Part shown: positions 10,023 through 19,095 of the stretch, in pieces
Layout: each line of letters starts with the position of its first letter
Position numbering within the stretch: the stretch's first letter is position 1
DNA from: Desulfovibrionaceae bacterium
GTDB lineage: Bacteria > Desulfobacterota > Desulfovibrionia > Desulfovibrionales > Desulfovibrionaceae
Length of the DNA stretch: 44,722 bases
Direction of reading: 5' to 3'
Assembly: GCA_017454105.1 (NCBI GenBank)
Contig: JAFTDR010000120.1
Coordinates: 1 to 44,722 of the forward strand
Program-made: the position numbers and the translations under genes
Notes under the pieces: generated by a model
Databases searched by the model: none
Seen by the model: only the letters and a program-made list of their open reading frames with translations
What the model was told of the DNA's origin: nothing

Positions 10023-10172
10023 AGAAACACCCCAACGGGCGTGGAGAAGACCATGGGACAAGCTCATGAGTGCTTTGAAACAAGGAAACACCCCCACGCA
10101 CGTGGGAAGACGTCATCCACAGCTCAGACTTTCGGATCTATACAGAAACACCCCCACGCACGTGGGGAAGAC
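10023..10172 (-). CRISPR. relic CRISPR array, three I-E-like repeats
   Basis: Three 28-29 nt repeats lie at 10023-10051, 10084-10111 and 10144-10172, separated by two different 32-nt spacers. The 29 + 32 period is typical of type I-E arrays. Read on the minus strand, the repeat begins GTCTTCCCCACGCACGTGGG and ends GGTGTTTCT, with the usual internal palindrome CCCCACG/CGTGGGG. Repeat 1 has several changes (AACGGGCGTGGAG) and repeat 2 has lost one G, so the array is degenerate. No Cascade, cas3 or cas2 gene is in the window. The sequence after repeat 3 (CCTGCATCATTCCTTGATCG) is also found after the CRISPR repeat at 36674-36702. Confidence 0.8.
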
Positions 10173-10238
10173 CCTGCATCATTCCTTGATCGTCATAGGA
10201 TTGTGTCCCCGCAAACGAGGTGACAGTAAGTGGTATTT

Positions 10239-10313
10239 TATACCCGACTGCATAAAGGTTTCCCACGGCAGTCATTGGTCGACACAGGAAGAATCACTAT
10301 GCAGCCGAGCATA
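10239..10313. repeat. A-type palindromic element attached to CRISPR relic
   Basis: Ends TATACCCGACTGCATA and TATGCAGCCGAGCATA form imperfect inverted repeats around a core of about 40 bases. The whole stretch from 10144 to 10313 (CRISPR repeat, spacer-like DNA, this element) recurs at 36674-36842 at roughly 90 percent identity by eye. Confidence 0.65.
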
Positions 10314-10668
10314 GACTACTTCATGTACGGGCGTAGGCTTTGTTCATCGGCTGCATAGCGTAAGGGCCAAGCTCTTGGAGACGCCACGCATTCTTCATCC
10401 GTCCCACTCCAAAGGAAGTATGTGGCCTTTTTGTCGGAGTCATGGCGCTCTGGTCGGTAAACGTCGGTATTGCCCTGCACACGAGGACTTTCCAGTTTTC
10501 TCAACCAAGGCTTGAGGGCAGAAAAAAGCAAAATTTCATTCAGTGGACTTTCAGGAGATGTGTCCATGTACACGAAGAGTGATACTGGGCTACTGCTCAC
10601 TTAAAAAAAGCTACGAGAGACACTCTGCCGCAAGCGCGGAATTTCTGAGGGCAAATGCTGTCAGGCTA

Positions 10669-13479
10669 TCAGGAATACTTCATGTTGGTGCGTGTGTACC
10701 GTTCAAGAATGGCGAGTGATTGCTCCTCATCAATTAAAGTGCCTATGCCGTAGTGGCTCATGATGCTGGCAAAGCAGACGGCCACCGCAATCCCCTTTCT
10801 TCCAGCGCGCGCAAACCAAAAATACGCCTTGGCCAAATTGACGGGAACCCCCAAGCCTGTGCAGTAACGCATCCCAAGCGCGCATTCTGCCGCAGAGATC
10901 CCTTTGACCGCCTTGGCCGAAACGAGGTTAATATCACATTTCATGTAGTTGAGAATAGCTTTATCGGCGCAAAACGTTTCGAACTTTTCTACACGGTCGG
11001 CATCACGCTCGTAAATCCTAGCCAGTATTTTTTGTGCTGTCGAGAACTGTTTGCCCACGACTTCACCAAGAGCGTAAAAAGTTTTCTCAATCTCACGCCC
11101 TTTGACCTCGCTTTGGGTATAGAGTTCGCCTAAAATGTAACGGGCGACTTTACTCTCTTTGCTCTTTTCAAGCCAAGGAATAGATTCCGCCGGTTTCTTC
11201 GTCTCAAGGTAGGTGAGAACTCCCTGAATCAGCACATACGGATTCCTGTTCTGCTCGGCCGCGCTCTTTACATTATCAAGCGAATCACTTTCCTTCAACT
11301 CTGAGAAAAGAACCCCAAGGGCCTTGCGAAAAACAGCGTCTGTACCAGTATCTGAGAGGGTCAGATCCCCTATATAAGCCAGAGCCATTGCCGAATACGG
11401 CCCTTCCTTGATTTCCTGAAACCATTGGTGCGCTTTCGCAGAATCCTTCGGGAAACCATTTCCCGTGTAATAGGCTTTCGCAAGGAGAAATTTTGTCTCA
11501 TTCGGTCCAACGGCAGCCCAGGCGCCGGCCCAGAGGGCGCCGTGTTTCTTATTGGCCACGCTCTCAGGGTTTTCAAGGTAATACTGACCCACAGCAAGCT
11601 GGGCCTTGCGGTAGCCGAGTTCAGCGGAACGTTCGGTTAGCTTAAGCGCCAAAGCCTCGTCTTTATTGTCCTTCTCAACAAAATACGCCAAATCATACAT
11701 GGCCTCTGGACAATCCCCATCCGCAGCCGCCTGAATGTACGACACAGCCTTTTTTTCATCGCGGTCAAAGAAACGGTTTCCAAGATAGAGTGACCCGAGC
11801 ATATGCTGCGCCTTGGAAAAACCCTTCTCAGCCGCCTCAACAAGCAGCGAAACACCCAGTTTCTCGTCCTGCTGCGCACCTTCTCTAAAGGCGTAAATTG
11901 AGCGCATAAAGATTGCCCCAAGATGCCCAGCCGACGAGGCTTTCATTATCAACGACTGAATATTCTGATCAGCGCGGACTTCGTCATCATTCTTCTTTGT
12001 GTTCACAAGCATGCAGGCCAAGCGGTACTGGGCTGAGGGATTGCCCGACGCAGACCGACGAATCCAATCAGCCATCTCGTTTGCTGTCCCAGAGACAAGA
12101 CGAAGATGGATAAGAATGGCCAAAACAAACTGCGCGCCCACATCGCCTTTTTGCGCCATGGAGCGTATCGCCGCCTCTCGGTTGTTCGTTGGCTGCGTGA
12201 GAATGCAGTCAGGAAAGAGATTTTCCCTTGAGTAGCCTATTGCATTCGCCTGTTCCATATATTCGGCAGCAAGCGTCGTATCTTTAGAAATTGTGTAGCC
12301 AACGTTTATGATGTGGGAAAGATAGACCAGTGCCTCTCCAGACCCCTTCTTGGCGCTCACATAAAAGCAATGGACAGCCCGATCGGCATTGTCAAAGCCT
12401 TCAAGGCCAAAAAGATTGACCAGGCCCAAAAAGTATGTCGCGGCAACCTCGCCCTCTTTCTTGAGCTTTTCGTAATACTGAAGGGAAAGACTATAGGAGG
12501 AGAGGCGACCGCTCCCCTGGGCAGGCTGCACCATCTTGTTGAGATAAACCTGCGCGTCCTGTATGCCCCGCTTTGCGGCTTTCAGGATGCGAGCATAGGC
12601 AATCATGGAACTTTGCGCAACTCCCTCCCCTTCCGCAAACATACAGCCCAGACGAAAATCAGCCAAAGGATTCAGGCCTAAATGGGCATCTTTTTCATAG
12701 AGTGACGCAATCTCACTTGGCGTGCTGAGTTCTCTGTGCGCGCGGTAATACGTGGCAAGAGGGAATCGGGCCTCCCAAAGACCGGCAGAAAGCGCCGCGA
12801 GACACTGATTGTTCGCTCCGGCTTCCCCGTCCAAAGCATTTTTCAGCTTGTTCAAAGCCTCGCCAAACACTTTAGCTTTTCCGGCAAGATTGCGGGCCAC
12901 CGCAACTTTTTCAACTGCGGCCTCTTTGTTAAAGTGAGCGTTGACGTAGGCTAAAGCCCTCTTGTTAATGTCTTCATAACAGTCCACGACCTCAGCCATC
13001 TGCTCCTTGGCGCTCGCAAGGGAGCGGTCGCAGTAAATGCCGTAGGCTGTGTAGAAGGCAAGAAGCCGCATGGCATTCTCGATTTTCTTCTTGGCGCAGG
13101 TTTTCATCCAGCCTAAAGCTTCTTCGCGCCGCTTCGCATCATCCACGGTCGCAAGCACGATTTGCGCAAGAAGATACAGCGCGTTCACGTTACTGAACAT
13201 GACAGCCGGTTTTGAAAGCAAGCGCTGTGCCTTCTGCGCATCCTCCTCGACATCAATCCCCTTCCAGTACAGCACACCACAGAGAAGCATGGCATCCTGT
13301 TCGCCTGCTTCCGCTATTTCGATACATTGCTGGCAGGAATGGATGGCACCACTGAATATGTCCTGGTAGAGTAAGGGGGGCTCCTGGAGCAGCTTCAAGA
13401 CATAGGAAAACGGAAACCAAGGGAGCAAAACTTTTGTGGTTAAAAACCGAAGAAATGGAATTGTTGTCGTATGCTTCAT
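10669..13479 (-). CDS. giant SEL1-repeat (TPR-like) protein 2
   Basis: A 936-residue SEL1-repeat protein, a paralogue of the product of 6345-9572. The ATG at 13479 (MKHTTTIPFL) is my start; an in-frame TTG five codons upstream is an alternative, and neither has a strong ribosome binding site. Repeats such as LGCMFAEGEGVAQ, YYTGNGFPKDSAKAHQWF and GMRYCTGLGVPVNLAKAYFW occur from about residue 60 to the end. The N-terminus (FLTTKVLLPWFPFSYVLKLL) is hydrophobic but lacks a signal-peptide cleavage pattern. Unlike its paralogue it has no acidic Q/E linker. It lies 110 bp downstream of the HD-GYP gene on the same strand, so the two could be co-transcribed. Role unknown; probably a protein-interaction scaffold. 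Confidence 0.85.
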   Translation of the reverse strand: MKHTTTIPFLRFLTTKVLLPWFPFSYVLKLLQEPPLLYQDIFSGAIHSCQQCIEIAEAGEQDAMLLCGVLYWKGIDVEEDAQKAQRLLSKPAVMFSNVNALYLLAQIVLATVDDAKRREEALGWMKTCAKKKIENAMRLLAFYTAYGIYCDRSLASAKEQMAEVVDCYEDINKRALAYVNAHFNKEAAVEKVAVARNLAGKAKVFGEALNKLKNALDGEAGANNQCLAALSAGLWEARFPLATYYRAHRELSTPSEIASLYEKDAHLGLNPLADFRLGCMFAEGEGVAQSSMIAYARILKAAKRGIQDAQVYLNKMVQPAQGSGRLSSYSLSLQYYEKLKKEGEVAATYFLGLVNLFGLEGFDNADRAVHCFYVSAKKGSGEALVYLSHIINVGYTISKDTTLAAEYMEQANAIGYSRENLFPDCILTQPTNNREAAIRSMAQKGDVGAQFVLAILIHLRLVSGTANEMADWIRRSASGNPSAQYRLACMLVNTKKNDDEVRADQNIQSLIMKASSAGHLGAIFMRSIYAFREGAQQDEKLGVSLLVEAAEKGFSKAQHMLGSLYLGNRFFDRDEKKAVSYIQAAADGDCPEAMYDLAYFVEKDNKDEALALKLTERSAELGYRKAQLAVGQYYLENPESVANKKHGALWAGAWAAVGPNETKFLLAKAYYTGNGFPKDSAKAHQWFQEIKEGPYSAMALAYIGDLTLSDTGTDAVFRKALGVLFSELKESDSLDNVKSAAEQNRNPYVLIQGVLTYLETKKPAESIPWLEKSKESKVARYILGELYTQSEVKGREIEKTFYALGEVVGKQFSTAQKILARIYERDADRVEKFETFCADKAILNYMKCDINLVSAKAVKGISAAECALGMRYCTGLGVPVNLAKAYFWFARAGRKGIAVAVCFASIMSHYGIGTLIDEEQSLAILERYTRTNMKYS

Positions 13480-13588
13480 CGCCTGTCTCTGCAAACTTCT
13501 CGTCTACTCTGTCAACAAACTGCCAAGACGCCCCTGCCCTGCGGGCCCGCATCCCCCTAGAATTCCGCAATTTCCGGCAGGCAATCTG

Positions 13589-15106
13589 CTAGAGAGGAAA
13601 TTCGTTGAAGTCAGTCGAGCCTTCTTTTTCCTTTTTGCTGAAATACTCAGCCACTTTTATCACTTCATCCTGCGCGGCAAAAAACGCGTTCACTACCGTC
13701 GGATCAAAATGGGTGCCGCTCTCTTCCCGTATGATGGCGAAGGCCTTTTCATAGGGAAAGCCCTTCTTGTAACTGCGGTTTGAAACAAGAGCGTCAAAGA
13801 CATCGGCAACAGCCATGATGCGCGCGGAAAGCGGAATATCATAGCCGGCAAGACCTTTTGGATAGCCCTTCCCGTTCCACTTCTCATGGTGGTATGTGGC
13901 AAGATTTTTTGCCTCTTTTAGAAAGCCGGACTTCGGGGCATTTTTAATAATCTGCCCGATGATGCGCCCGCCGACAGCGGCATGGCTCTTCATGATCGCG
14001 AACTCCTCGTCTGTGAGCTTGCCAGGCTTATTGAGAATGGCATCTGGAACATTGATCTTCCCTATGTCGTGCAGAGGCGATGAATTGATGACATTCTTCA
14101 AAAACTCTTCAGTCAGCTCCTCCGCGTATTCCCCCTCCCGCTTCAATTCCTCGATAATAATCCGCACATACGACGCTGTCTTGTAAATATGCTCTCCTGT
14201 GTTCTTGTCCCGCTTCTCAACTATGTCCGCAAGCGTCAATGTGATCACATTCTGCATCTTCTCGATGGCCTGGTTCTTTTTCCAAATTTTTTCTATATAT
14301 TCTACACAGTCATTTGCCATCTTGACAAATGCTCTGTATAGATTTTCTATTTCGTCCTTTGTATGTATTTCATGCGCTTTAATATTATCTAGACTTTTTT
14401 CAGTGGATTCCTTAGAATGGTAGGCAAACTCGCTCGAAAGCCGGGCAATTGTGTTTATCGGTTGAACAACGCATTTGTTCAAATACCAGAGAACAAGAAT
14501 GACTACAACAAGAAGTATGACAAAAAAGATTATGCACAGTTTGACCAGGAAACCCCGCGCCTGGATTAGAAGCCAGTCCATCGACACATCGCAGGCCGCG
14601 TAGCAGTAGCACTTCCCATTCTCGTCCTTGACCGGATAATAGGCCGTAAGCAGCCAACCGTAGCGCTCATCGGAAATAATGGTGTCTATTGTGCCGCCGG
14701 CGAGCAGTGTCGGGAGATACTGCTTAAAGGCATTGTCAAAAGGAACTATGTTTCCCGGCTTCTCCCCCTCCAAATCTTCCGTACTCAAATCAAAAACAAC
14801 GTGGCAGCCATCTTCCTTGATTTGATAGACATACACATAGGTCACGTGTTCTATGGTCGAGCGGACATTCTCCAGCTTCTGCTTGACAGCCTGATACTCC
14901 TCGGCATTTTCCCCCATTTCCATATACGCATCAACACGATGCGGGTCGATAAAGGTTCCAATGAGTCTGGCCGTACCCTTTGCTATGCGTTCGTGCTGCT
15001 CAACCGAGGCGTCCATATAGATTCTGTAGCAGCAATACGCGGAAACCAGACCAAAAACAACAAAGGCTCCGATAATAAGCCCAACGATCTTAGCTTGTAG
15101 TGACAT
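13589..15106 (-). CDS. membrane HD-GYP phosphodiesterase with extracytoplasmic sensor
   Basis: A 505-residue signalling protein expected to hydrolyse cyclic di-GMP. Layout: TM helix about 6-28; periplasmic sensor region about 30-185 (Cache-like, with VYVYQIKEDG and YGWLLTAYYPVKD); TM helix about 189-209; HAMP-like linker about 211-275; HD-GYP domain about 290-480. Metal and signature residues are present: H346-D347 in LHDIGK, HHE at 406-408, GYP at 414-416 and DVFDAL at 435-440. The domain is complete, so activity is likely. It starts 269 bp from the divergent Cas6-Cas1 gene, so their promoters share that interval, and SEL1 gene 2 follows downstream. The ligand of the sensor is unknown. The family call is secure. 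Confidence 0.93.
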   Translation of the reverse strand: MSLQAKIVGLIIGAFVVFGLVSAYCCYRIYMDASVEQHERIAKGTARLIGTFIDPHRVDAYMEMGENAEEYQAVKQKLENVRSTIEHVTYVYVYQIKEDGCHVVFDLSTEDLEGEKPGNIVPFDNAFKQYLPTLLAGGTIDTIISDERYGWLLTAYYPVKDENGKCYCYAACDVSMDWLLIQARGFLVKLCIIFFVILLVVVILVLWYLNKCVVQPINTIARLSSEFAYHSKESTEKSLDNIKAHEIHTKDEIENLYRAFVKMANDCVEYIEKIWKKNQAIEKMQNVITLTLADIVEKRDKNTGEHIYKTASYVRIIIEELKREGEYAEELTEEFLKNVINSSPLHDIGKINVPDAILNKPGKLTDEEFAIMKSHAAVGGRIIGQIIKNAPKSGFLKEAKNLATYHHEKWNGKGYPKGLAGYDIPLSARIMAVADVFDALVSNRSYKKGFPYEKAFAIIREESGTHFDPTVVNAFFAAQDEVIKVAEYFSKKEKEGSTDFNEFPL

Positions 15107-15375
15107 AATCCATCTCTGAATAAATAATGAGGGAGGTATCCAGCCGATACCCTAGCGCCTGCGCTCCAGGCCATCACATGGGAACGGAAGATTTCGATTG
15201 ACAGAGAGAGTGCTTCACCGGCACAATTGCGCAGGGTTTATATAAAACTTTCTGCTACTACATACGAACGACAAGGTCAAACACGGAACACACGCATTCT
15301 CGTTCAGATAAGCACACACGGCGATATTTTTTCCACATTTACTCCTGAGAGACGGTACAGGACAGGACCTCGACG

Positions 15376-18300
15376 ATGATACAGAAAGAAAGTAATTTGT
15401 ATTCATGGCTTGCCCAACGTGCTTGGGTTGAATGTCCTCTCGTGATTCGCACCACAATCGCCCAACCCTATGTCGAGCATCCCCTACTTGTTCTGCAATC
15501 AGTATTCAAGCTTTCTTCACGGTACGACACCTCGTTCTCATGGCCTCTTTGGCTCTTTCGCCCAAAAGCCCACTACACAGCCCCGCTGATTACAGGAACA
15601 CCCTTTGAAGTCCGGCTGGTACTCCCAACGTGCAAAGATATTTCCGTAGGCAACAAAATTATCAAAACGGTAGCCGCATGGATCAAAAAGTTTAACGGAT
15701 ACATAGAACTTGTCTCTTCCCATGCTGCCCGCCTTGAAACTCTTGAAACGACTCTCGCCGAACTCGAACCCCTCTTCCCTTCGGATAAAGAAATAACTGC
15801 GGCCTGCGTCAATATTTTAAGTCCCATTCCCTACCGATCCCGTTTCGGTTGGACTGGGGCTGTTTCCTGCGGGTGGATCTGCGAGCAGCTTATTCGGCGT
15901 GTGGAGCGCGTTTTCGGCACAATCCCTGCGGATATTCGACGGGAGATTCGCATAGCCTGGCGTTCAAAACGCCTCATTCCCTGGTTTTGGCGCCATGAGA
16001 TCTATGTCAATAAGACGCGTTCGAACGTGCGTGTTCCGTATATCTCGGGTTTCGCCGGTCCCCTAATGCTTGAAGGCCAATTGGACGAAGTCTTTCCCCT
16101 CCTCGCAATTGGCAGCCGGCTGAATCTTGGCCCAAACATCAGCTTGGGCCAGGGAGCCTATAATATTATTCCCGAAACGGCCATAATCGATAATTTCCTT
16201 CTCAAGGAAGAGACCTGGCGCAGAGCTTGGAAAGAACTCAACCGTCTGTCCGCCCCGAAAACCCCGCCCTTTCCCAGGGGTTTCTTCTACACAATGAACA
16301 GACGAGTTCAAAGCCCGCTCACAGAGCCCTTGAACCCGACAAATCCCTATGACTGCGTTCTTGTCTTTGCTCTCTACAGCCTGCTTTCAAGACCGCTTTC
16401 ACACGCGGATCCCGACTGGGCTATCGCATGGAAAAAAGCGCTGCCGGATATTCCTGACTTTGCCGGTTTCTACGAAACAGTTCTCTCCCTTATTCCAGCG
16501 GCAAACACTCTGTGCCATGATCTCTTCGACAGCCTCTTTCAGATGAACCGGGTCCGGACGAAGAAGATTATCCACGACCTTTGGGAGCCGACACGCGAGG
16601 AACACCAGGAAAGCCCGAACGAACATAAAAAAACGTACTCGATTCTCCATCCCTATGCTGTTCTCTCTATCGCCGGACCGTCCTTGACCGCCTACGTCGA
16701 CGACAGCCCGCACAAAAGCATCCTCCTTAGGGATATCCGCCTGCTCATTGTTCACGAGTCGGCGACACTCCATGCCCAAACAATAGCCGAATGCGCCAAA
16801 CGCAACATCACTCTCTACTTCATGACTAAGGACGGGCACTGCCGCGTCGGCCTGCATCCAGAAAAAACAGAACTGCGCCTTCGTTTAACCCAGCAGACAC
16901 TCGGATGGGAGGATCTGGGGTCTTCCGGCAGGGAACGTATCGGCATTCTCATCTGCCGTTCAACCATACGCTCCTACAGGGACTATCTCGGCCCAATCAA
17001 TCCGATTGGCAAAAAGATCCAGCGTCTTGCGGCGAGACTCCTTCTGCAAATCAAGGAGAACCCAACCAGAGCCAACGCCATTGATTGCGTACGCACAATT
17101 GCCAGAGAAAGCTACCCGTTCATCTCAGTCACCCTTCCCAAACCATTTAAGGGCAGCTTGGAACGCCGTCCCCACACCTGCTGTGACGCTTGGAATACGG
17201 TGCTTGACGCAGCGGATAATCTTATTTACTGCCGCATAGCGGCTCTTTTAAGCAGCTACGGACTGTCGCCCTATCACGGCTACCTTCACGACACCAACCA
17301 GTTCGCAACGCTTGCCGCTGACCTTGTCACCCTCTTCCAGGTCAAAACGACACTCTGGCTTCGCGATATCTTCGTAACCCAGAAATGCCAACCACAACGC
17401 ATTGTCGTGAAAAAACAGTCTGGCTGGCAAATCACAACAGATGCCTGGGCCATCCTCGCATCAATGCTCGAAGACGAGGCCGCAGCCAGTTCACTGCAAA
17501 ATCAGGTTCCTCTGGCCATCTACCTCGAAGACCAGATTGCGCGTCTTGTTGAGTGGTGCGACGAAAAAAGACCACTGACCCTCTACTCCTACAAATCCTG
17601 GCTTTCGTTTGCGTCCAGCGAATACGAAGCCGATGAAAACGGCAACTTTACCTACGACGACACAGGAGAGGAAACCGACATACTCGACACTGACACAGAG
17701 GACGAAGAACAAAGCGATGCGTACGATATATCGTCCTTCATCGATGAAGATTTGGACGAAGAGCATAAAAACAACGAAAACGTCGCAGCGGACTTCCCCC
17801 CTCTCGATTCTTTCTACTGGCATGAAGAGCCGGAGAAAAAATCGCCCAGTTCTGACAAAAAAGAAGAAGCGCAACCATCTTTCAAGAGCGACGCACAATC
17901 CAAGGACGAGGCCCAGCCAACGGACAGCGGTGACGCACAAGTCACAGATGCGGCAGACAAAACAAAGACAAAAAGCGAGGATTCCGACACAAGGAGAAGA
18001 AATGCCGGCAGACAACCTCGCAAGCGCAGACAGGTACAAACAGGTCAGACTGATGCAGCCCAGATATCTGCATCAAAGCACGATGCGGGCAATGTGAAGG
18101 ATACCGCAACGCCTGATACCGGGGAACTTGGCGTTCTCCTTGAGATCCCAGGGGAAGCGGAGAGCGAAGGCCAGGGCCAAGCGATACCCAAGAGACAAAT
18201 GCAAAAGCCCAAGGCGACGGCAAAGGACGGCGCAAAAAAACCAGCGCAGAAAATGCCGACCGACAAGAAACAAGACAGAAGCGCCTCGCAAAAATCCCGT

Positions 18301-19095
18301 ACTGAACCTCAAGCAAAACAACAAAACTCTCAAAATACCAGAAACAAGGAACAGGGCAAAACCGGCCCGCAAAAAACACGTACTGACCAGCAAGCAAAAC
18401 AACAAAATATTAGGGGCAAGGAACAGGGTAAGACCAGCCCGCAAAAACCGCAGCAAGACGCGCAGGGCCTAAAGAACAAAATGACGCGTAAGCCCGAGGC
18501 AAAGCCCCAATCCACTGCCCAACAGGGAGAGCGCATTGCAAAACCCCAGGTCGGGCAACAGATCGTCCCCCCTCACTCCAGTGAAAGCGACGCTCACAAA
18601 AAACAGCCCAGCACTCTACAGAGTGATAATCGCTTGGCTCATGCCCAGACGTCCCAGACTGAAGAGCAAATCCAAGCTCAACACAATGAGACGCCTCAAA
18701 GCGATGCCATCCAGACTTCTTGGGGTACATTCCAAGAGCCTCAGATACACGGACAAACGGCACAGGCTCCCGCTCCCGAGGTAAACGCGCAAACCCAACC
18801 CTACCAGGGAGAGCGCGTTCCTGAACAACCTCACGGTGAGCGAGAGCAGACTGTGCAGCCTCGCTTTGAGGAAGGCCCTGCCTTCGCTCCTCTTGCAGAG
18901 CCCAGCGCTGTGCTGAGTGACAATCGCTTGGCTCATGCCCAGACGTCCCAGACTGAAGAGCAAATCCAAGCTCAACACCATGAGACGCCTCAAAGCGATG
19001 CCATCCCGACTTCTTGGGGTACATTCCAAGAGCCTCAAATACACGGAACGGCACAGGCTCCCGATCCCGAGGAAAACGCGCAAACCCCACCCTAA
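15376..19095 (+). CDS. Cas6-Cas1 fusion protein with long disordered repeat tail (truncated)
   Basis: A 1239-residue protein. Residues about 15-265 match the Cas6 CRISPR-RNA endonuclease family. The C-terminal Cas6 signature is clear: GFAGPLMLEGQLDEVFPLL, then GSRLNLGPNISLGQGAY (246-262), the Gly-rich loop. Residues about 425-675 match Cas1 integrase: RDIRLLIVHESATL, then RRPHTCCDAWNTVLDAADNL, then YGLSPYHGYLHD with His638, and Asp649 in AADLVTLFQ. The glutamate of the Cas1 metal site is not obvious; by spacing Arg573 occupies it. The 160-residue linker (265-425) has no YxDD, so this is not a Cas6-RT-Cas1. Beyond 745 the chain is acidic (DTDTEDEEQSD), then basic and Q-rich, then made of 97-98-residue repeats. 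A C-to-A change makes TAA at 19093-19095 where sister repeats read TAC; the frame continues to 20112. No cas2 or effector genes are in the window. Confidence 0.85.
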   Translation: MIQKESNLYSWLAQRAWVECPLVIRTTIAQPYVEHPLLVLQSVFKLSSRYDTSFSWPLWLFRPKAHYTAPLITGTPFEVRLVLPTCKDISVGNKIIKTVAAWIKKFNGYIELVSSHAARLETLETTLAELEPLFPSDKEITAACVNILSPIPYRSRFGWTGAVSCGWICEQLIRRVERVFGTIPADIRREIRIAWRSKRLIPWFWRHEIYVNKTRSNVRVPYISGFAGPLMLEGQLDEVFPLLAIGSRLNLGPNISLGQGAYNIIPETAIIDNFLLKEETWRRAWKELNRLSAPKTPPFPRGFFYTMNRRVQSPLTEPLNPTNPYDCVLVFALYSLLSRPLSHADPDWAIAWKKALPDIPDFAGFYETVLSLIPAANTLCHDLFDSLFQMNRVRTKKIIHDLWEPTREEHQESPNEHKKTYSILHPYAVLSIAGPSLTAYVDDSPHKSILLRDIRLLIVHESATLHAQTIAECAKRNITLYFMTKDGHCRVGLHPEKTELRLRLTQQTLGWEDLGSSGRERIGILICRSTIRSYRDYLGPINPIGKKIQRLAARLLLQIKENPTRANAIDCVRTIARESYPFISVTLPKPFKGSLERRPHTCCDAWNTVLDAADNLIYCRIAALLSSYGLSPYHGYLHDTNQFATLAADLVTLFQVKTTLWLRDIFVTQKCQPQRIVVKKQSGWQITTDAWAILASMLEDEAAASSLQNQVPLAIYLEDQIARLVEWCDEKRPLTLYSYKSWLSFASSEYEADENGNFTYDDTGEETDILDTDTEDEEQSDAYDISSFIDEDLDEEHKNNENVAADFPPLDSFYWHEEPEKKSPSSDKKEEAQPSFKSDAQSKDEAQPTDSGDAQVTDAADKTKTKSEDSDTRRRNAGRQPRKRRQVQTGQTDAAQISASKHDAGNVKDTATPDTGELGVLLEIPGEAESEGQGQAIPKRQMQKPKATAKDGAKKPAQKMPTDKKQDRSASQKSRTEPQAKQQNSQNTRNKEQGKTGPQKTRTDQQAKQQNIRGKEQGKTSPQKPQQDAQGLKNKMTRKPEAKPQSTAQQGERIAKPQVGQQIVPPHSSESDAHKKQPSTLQSDNRLAHAQTSQTEEQIQAQHNETPQSDAIQTSWGTFQEPQIHGQTAQAPAPEVNAQTQPYQGERVPEQPHGEREQTVQPRFEEGPAFAPLAEPSAVLSDNRLAHAQTSQTEEQIQAQHHETPQSDAIPTSWGTFQEPQIHGTAQAPDPEENAQTPP

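Larger units (their letters stand above)
9573..10668. other. intergenic region with repeats and CRISPR relic
   Basis: The tract 9573-9780 is AT-rich and serves as leader to the SEL1 gene. An F-type hairpin copy lies at about 9777-9835 and a partial G-type end (CACGGGTCAACGGTAC) at about 9848-9864. Two A-type palindromes and a three-repeat CRISPR relic follow and are annotated separately. A minus-strand frame at 10316-10600 shows no recognisable family and I do not call it. Confidence 0.5.

Noticed and set aside
10316..10600. 94-codon minus-strand frame in the CRISPR-relic region
   Set aside because: No ribosome binding site, no recognisable motif, and its C-terminal end enters an A-type repeat. 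It could be a gene fragment but cannot be supported.
15376..17500. Reverse transcriptase domain between Cas6 and Cas1
   Set aside because: The 160-residue linker has no YxDD or other RT motifs and is too short for a full RT.
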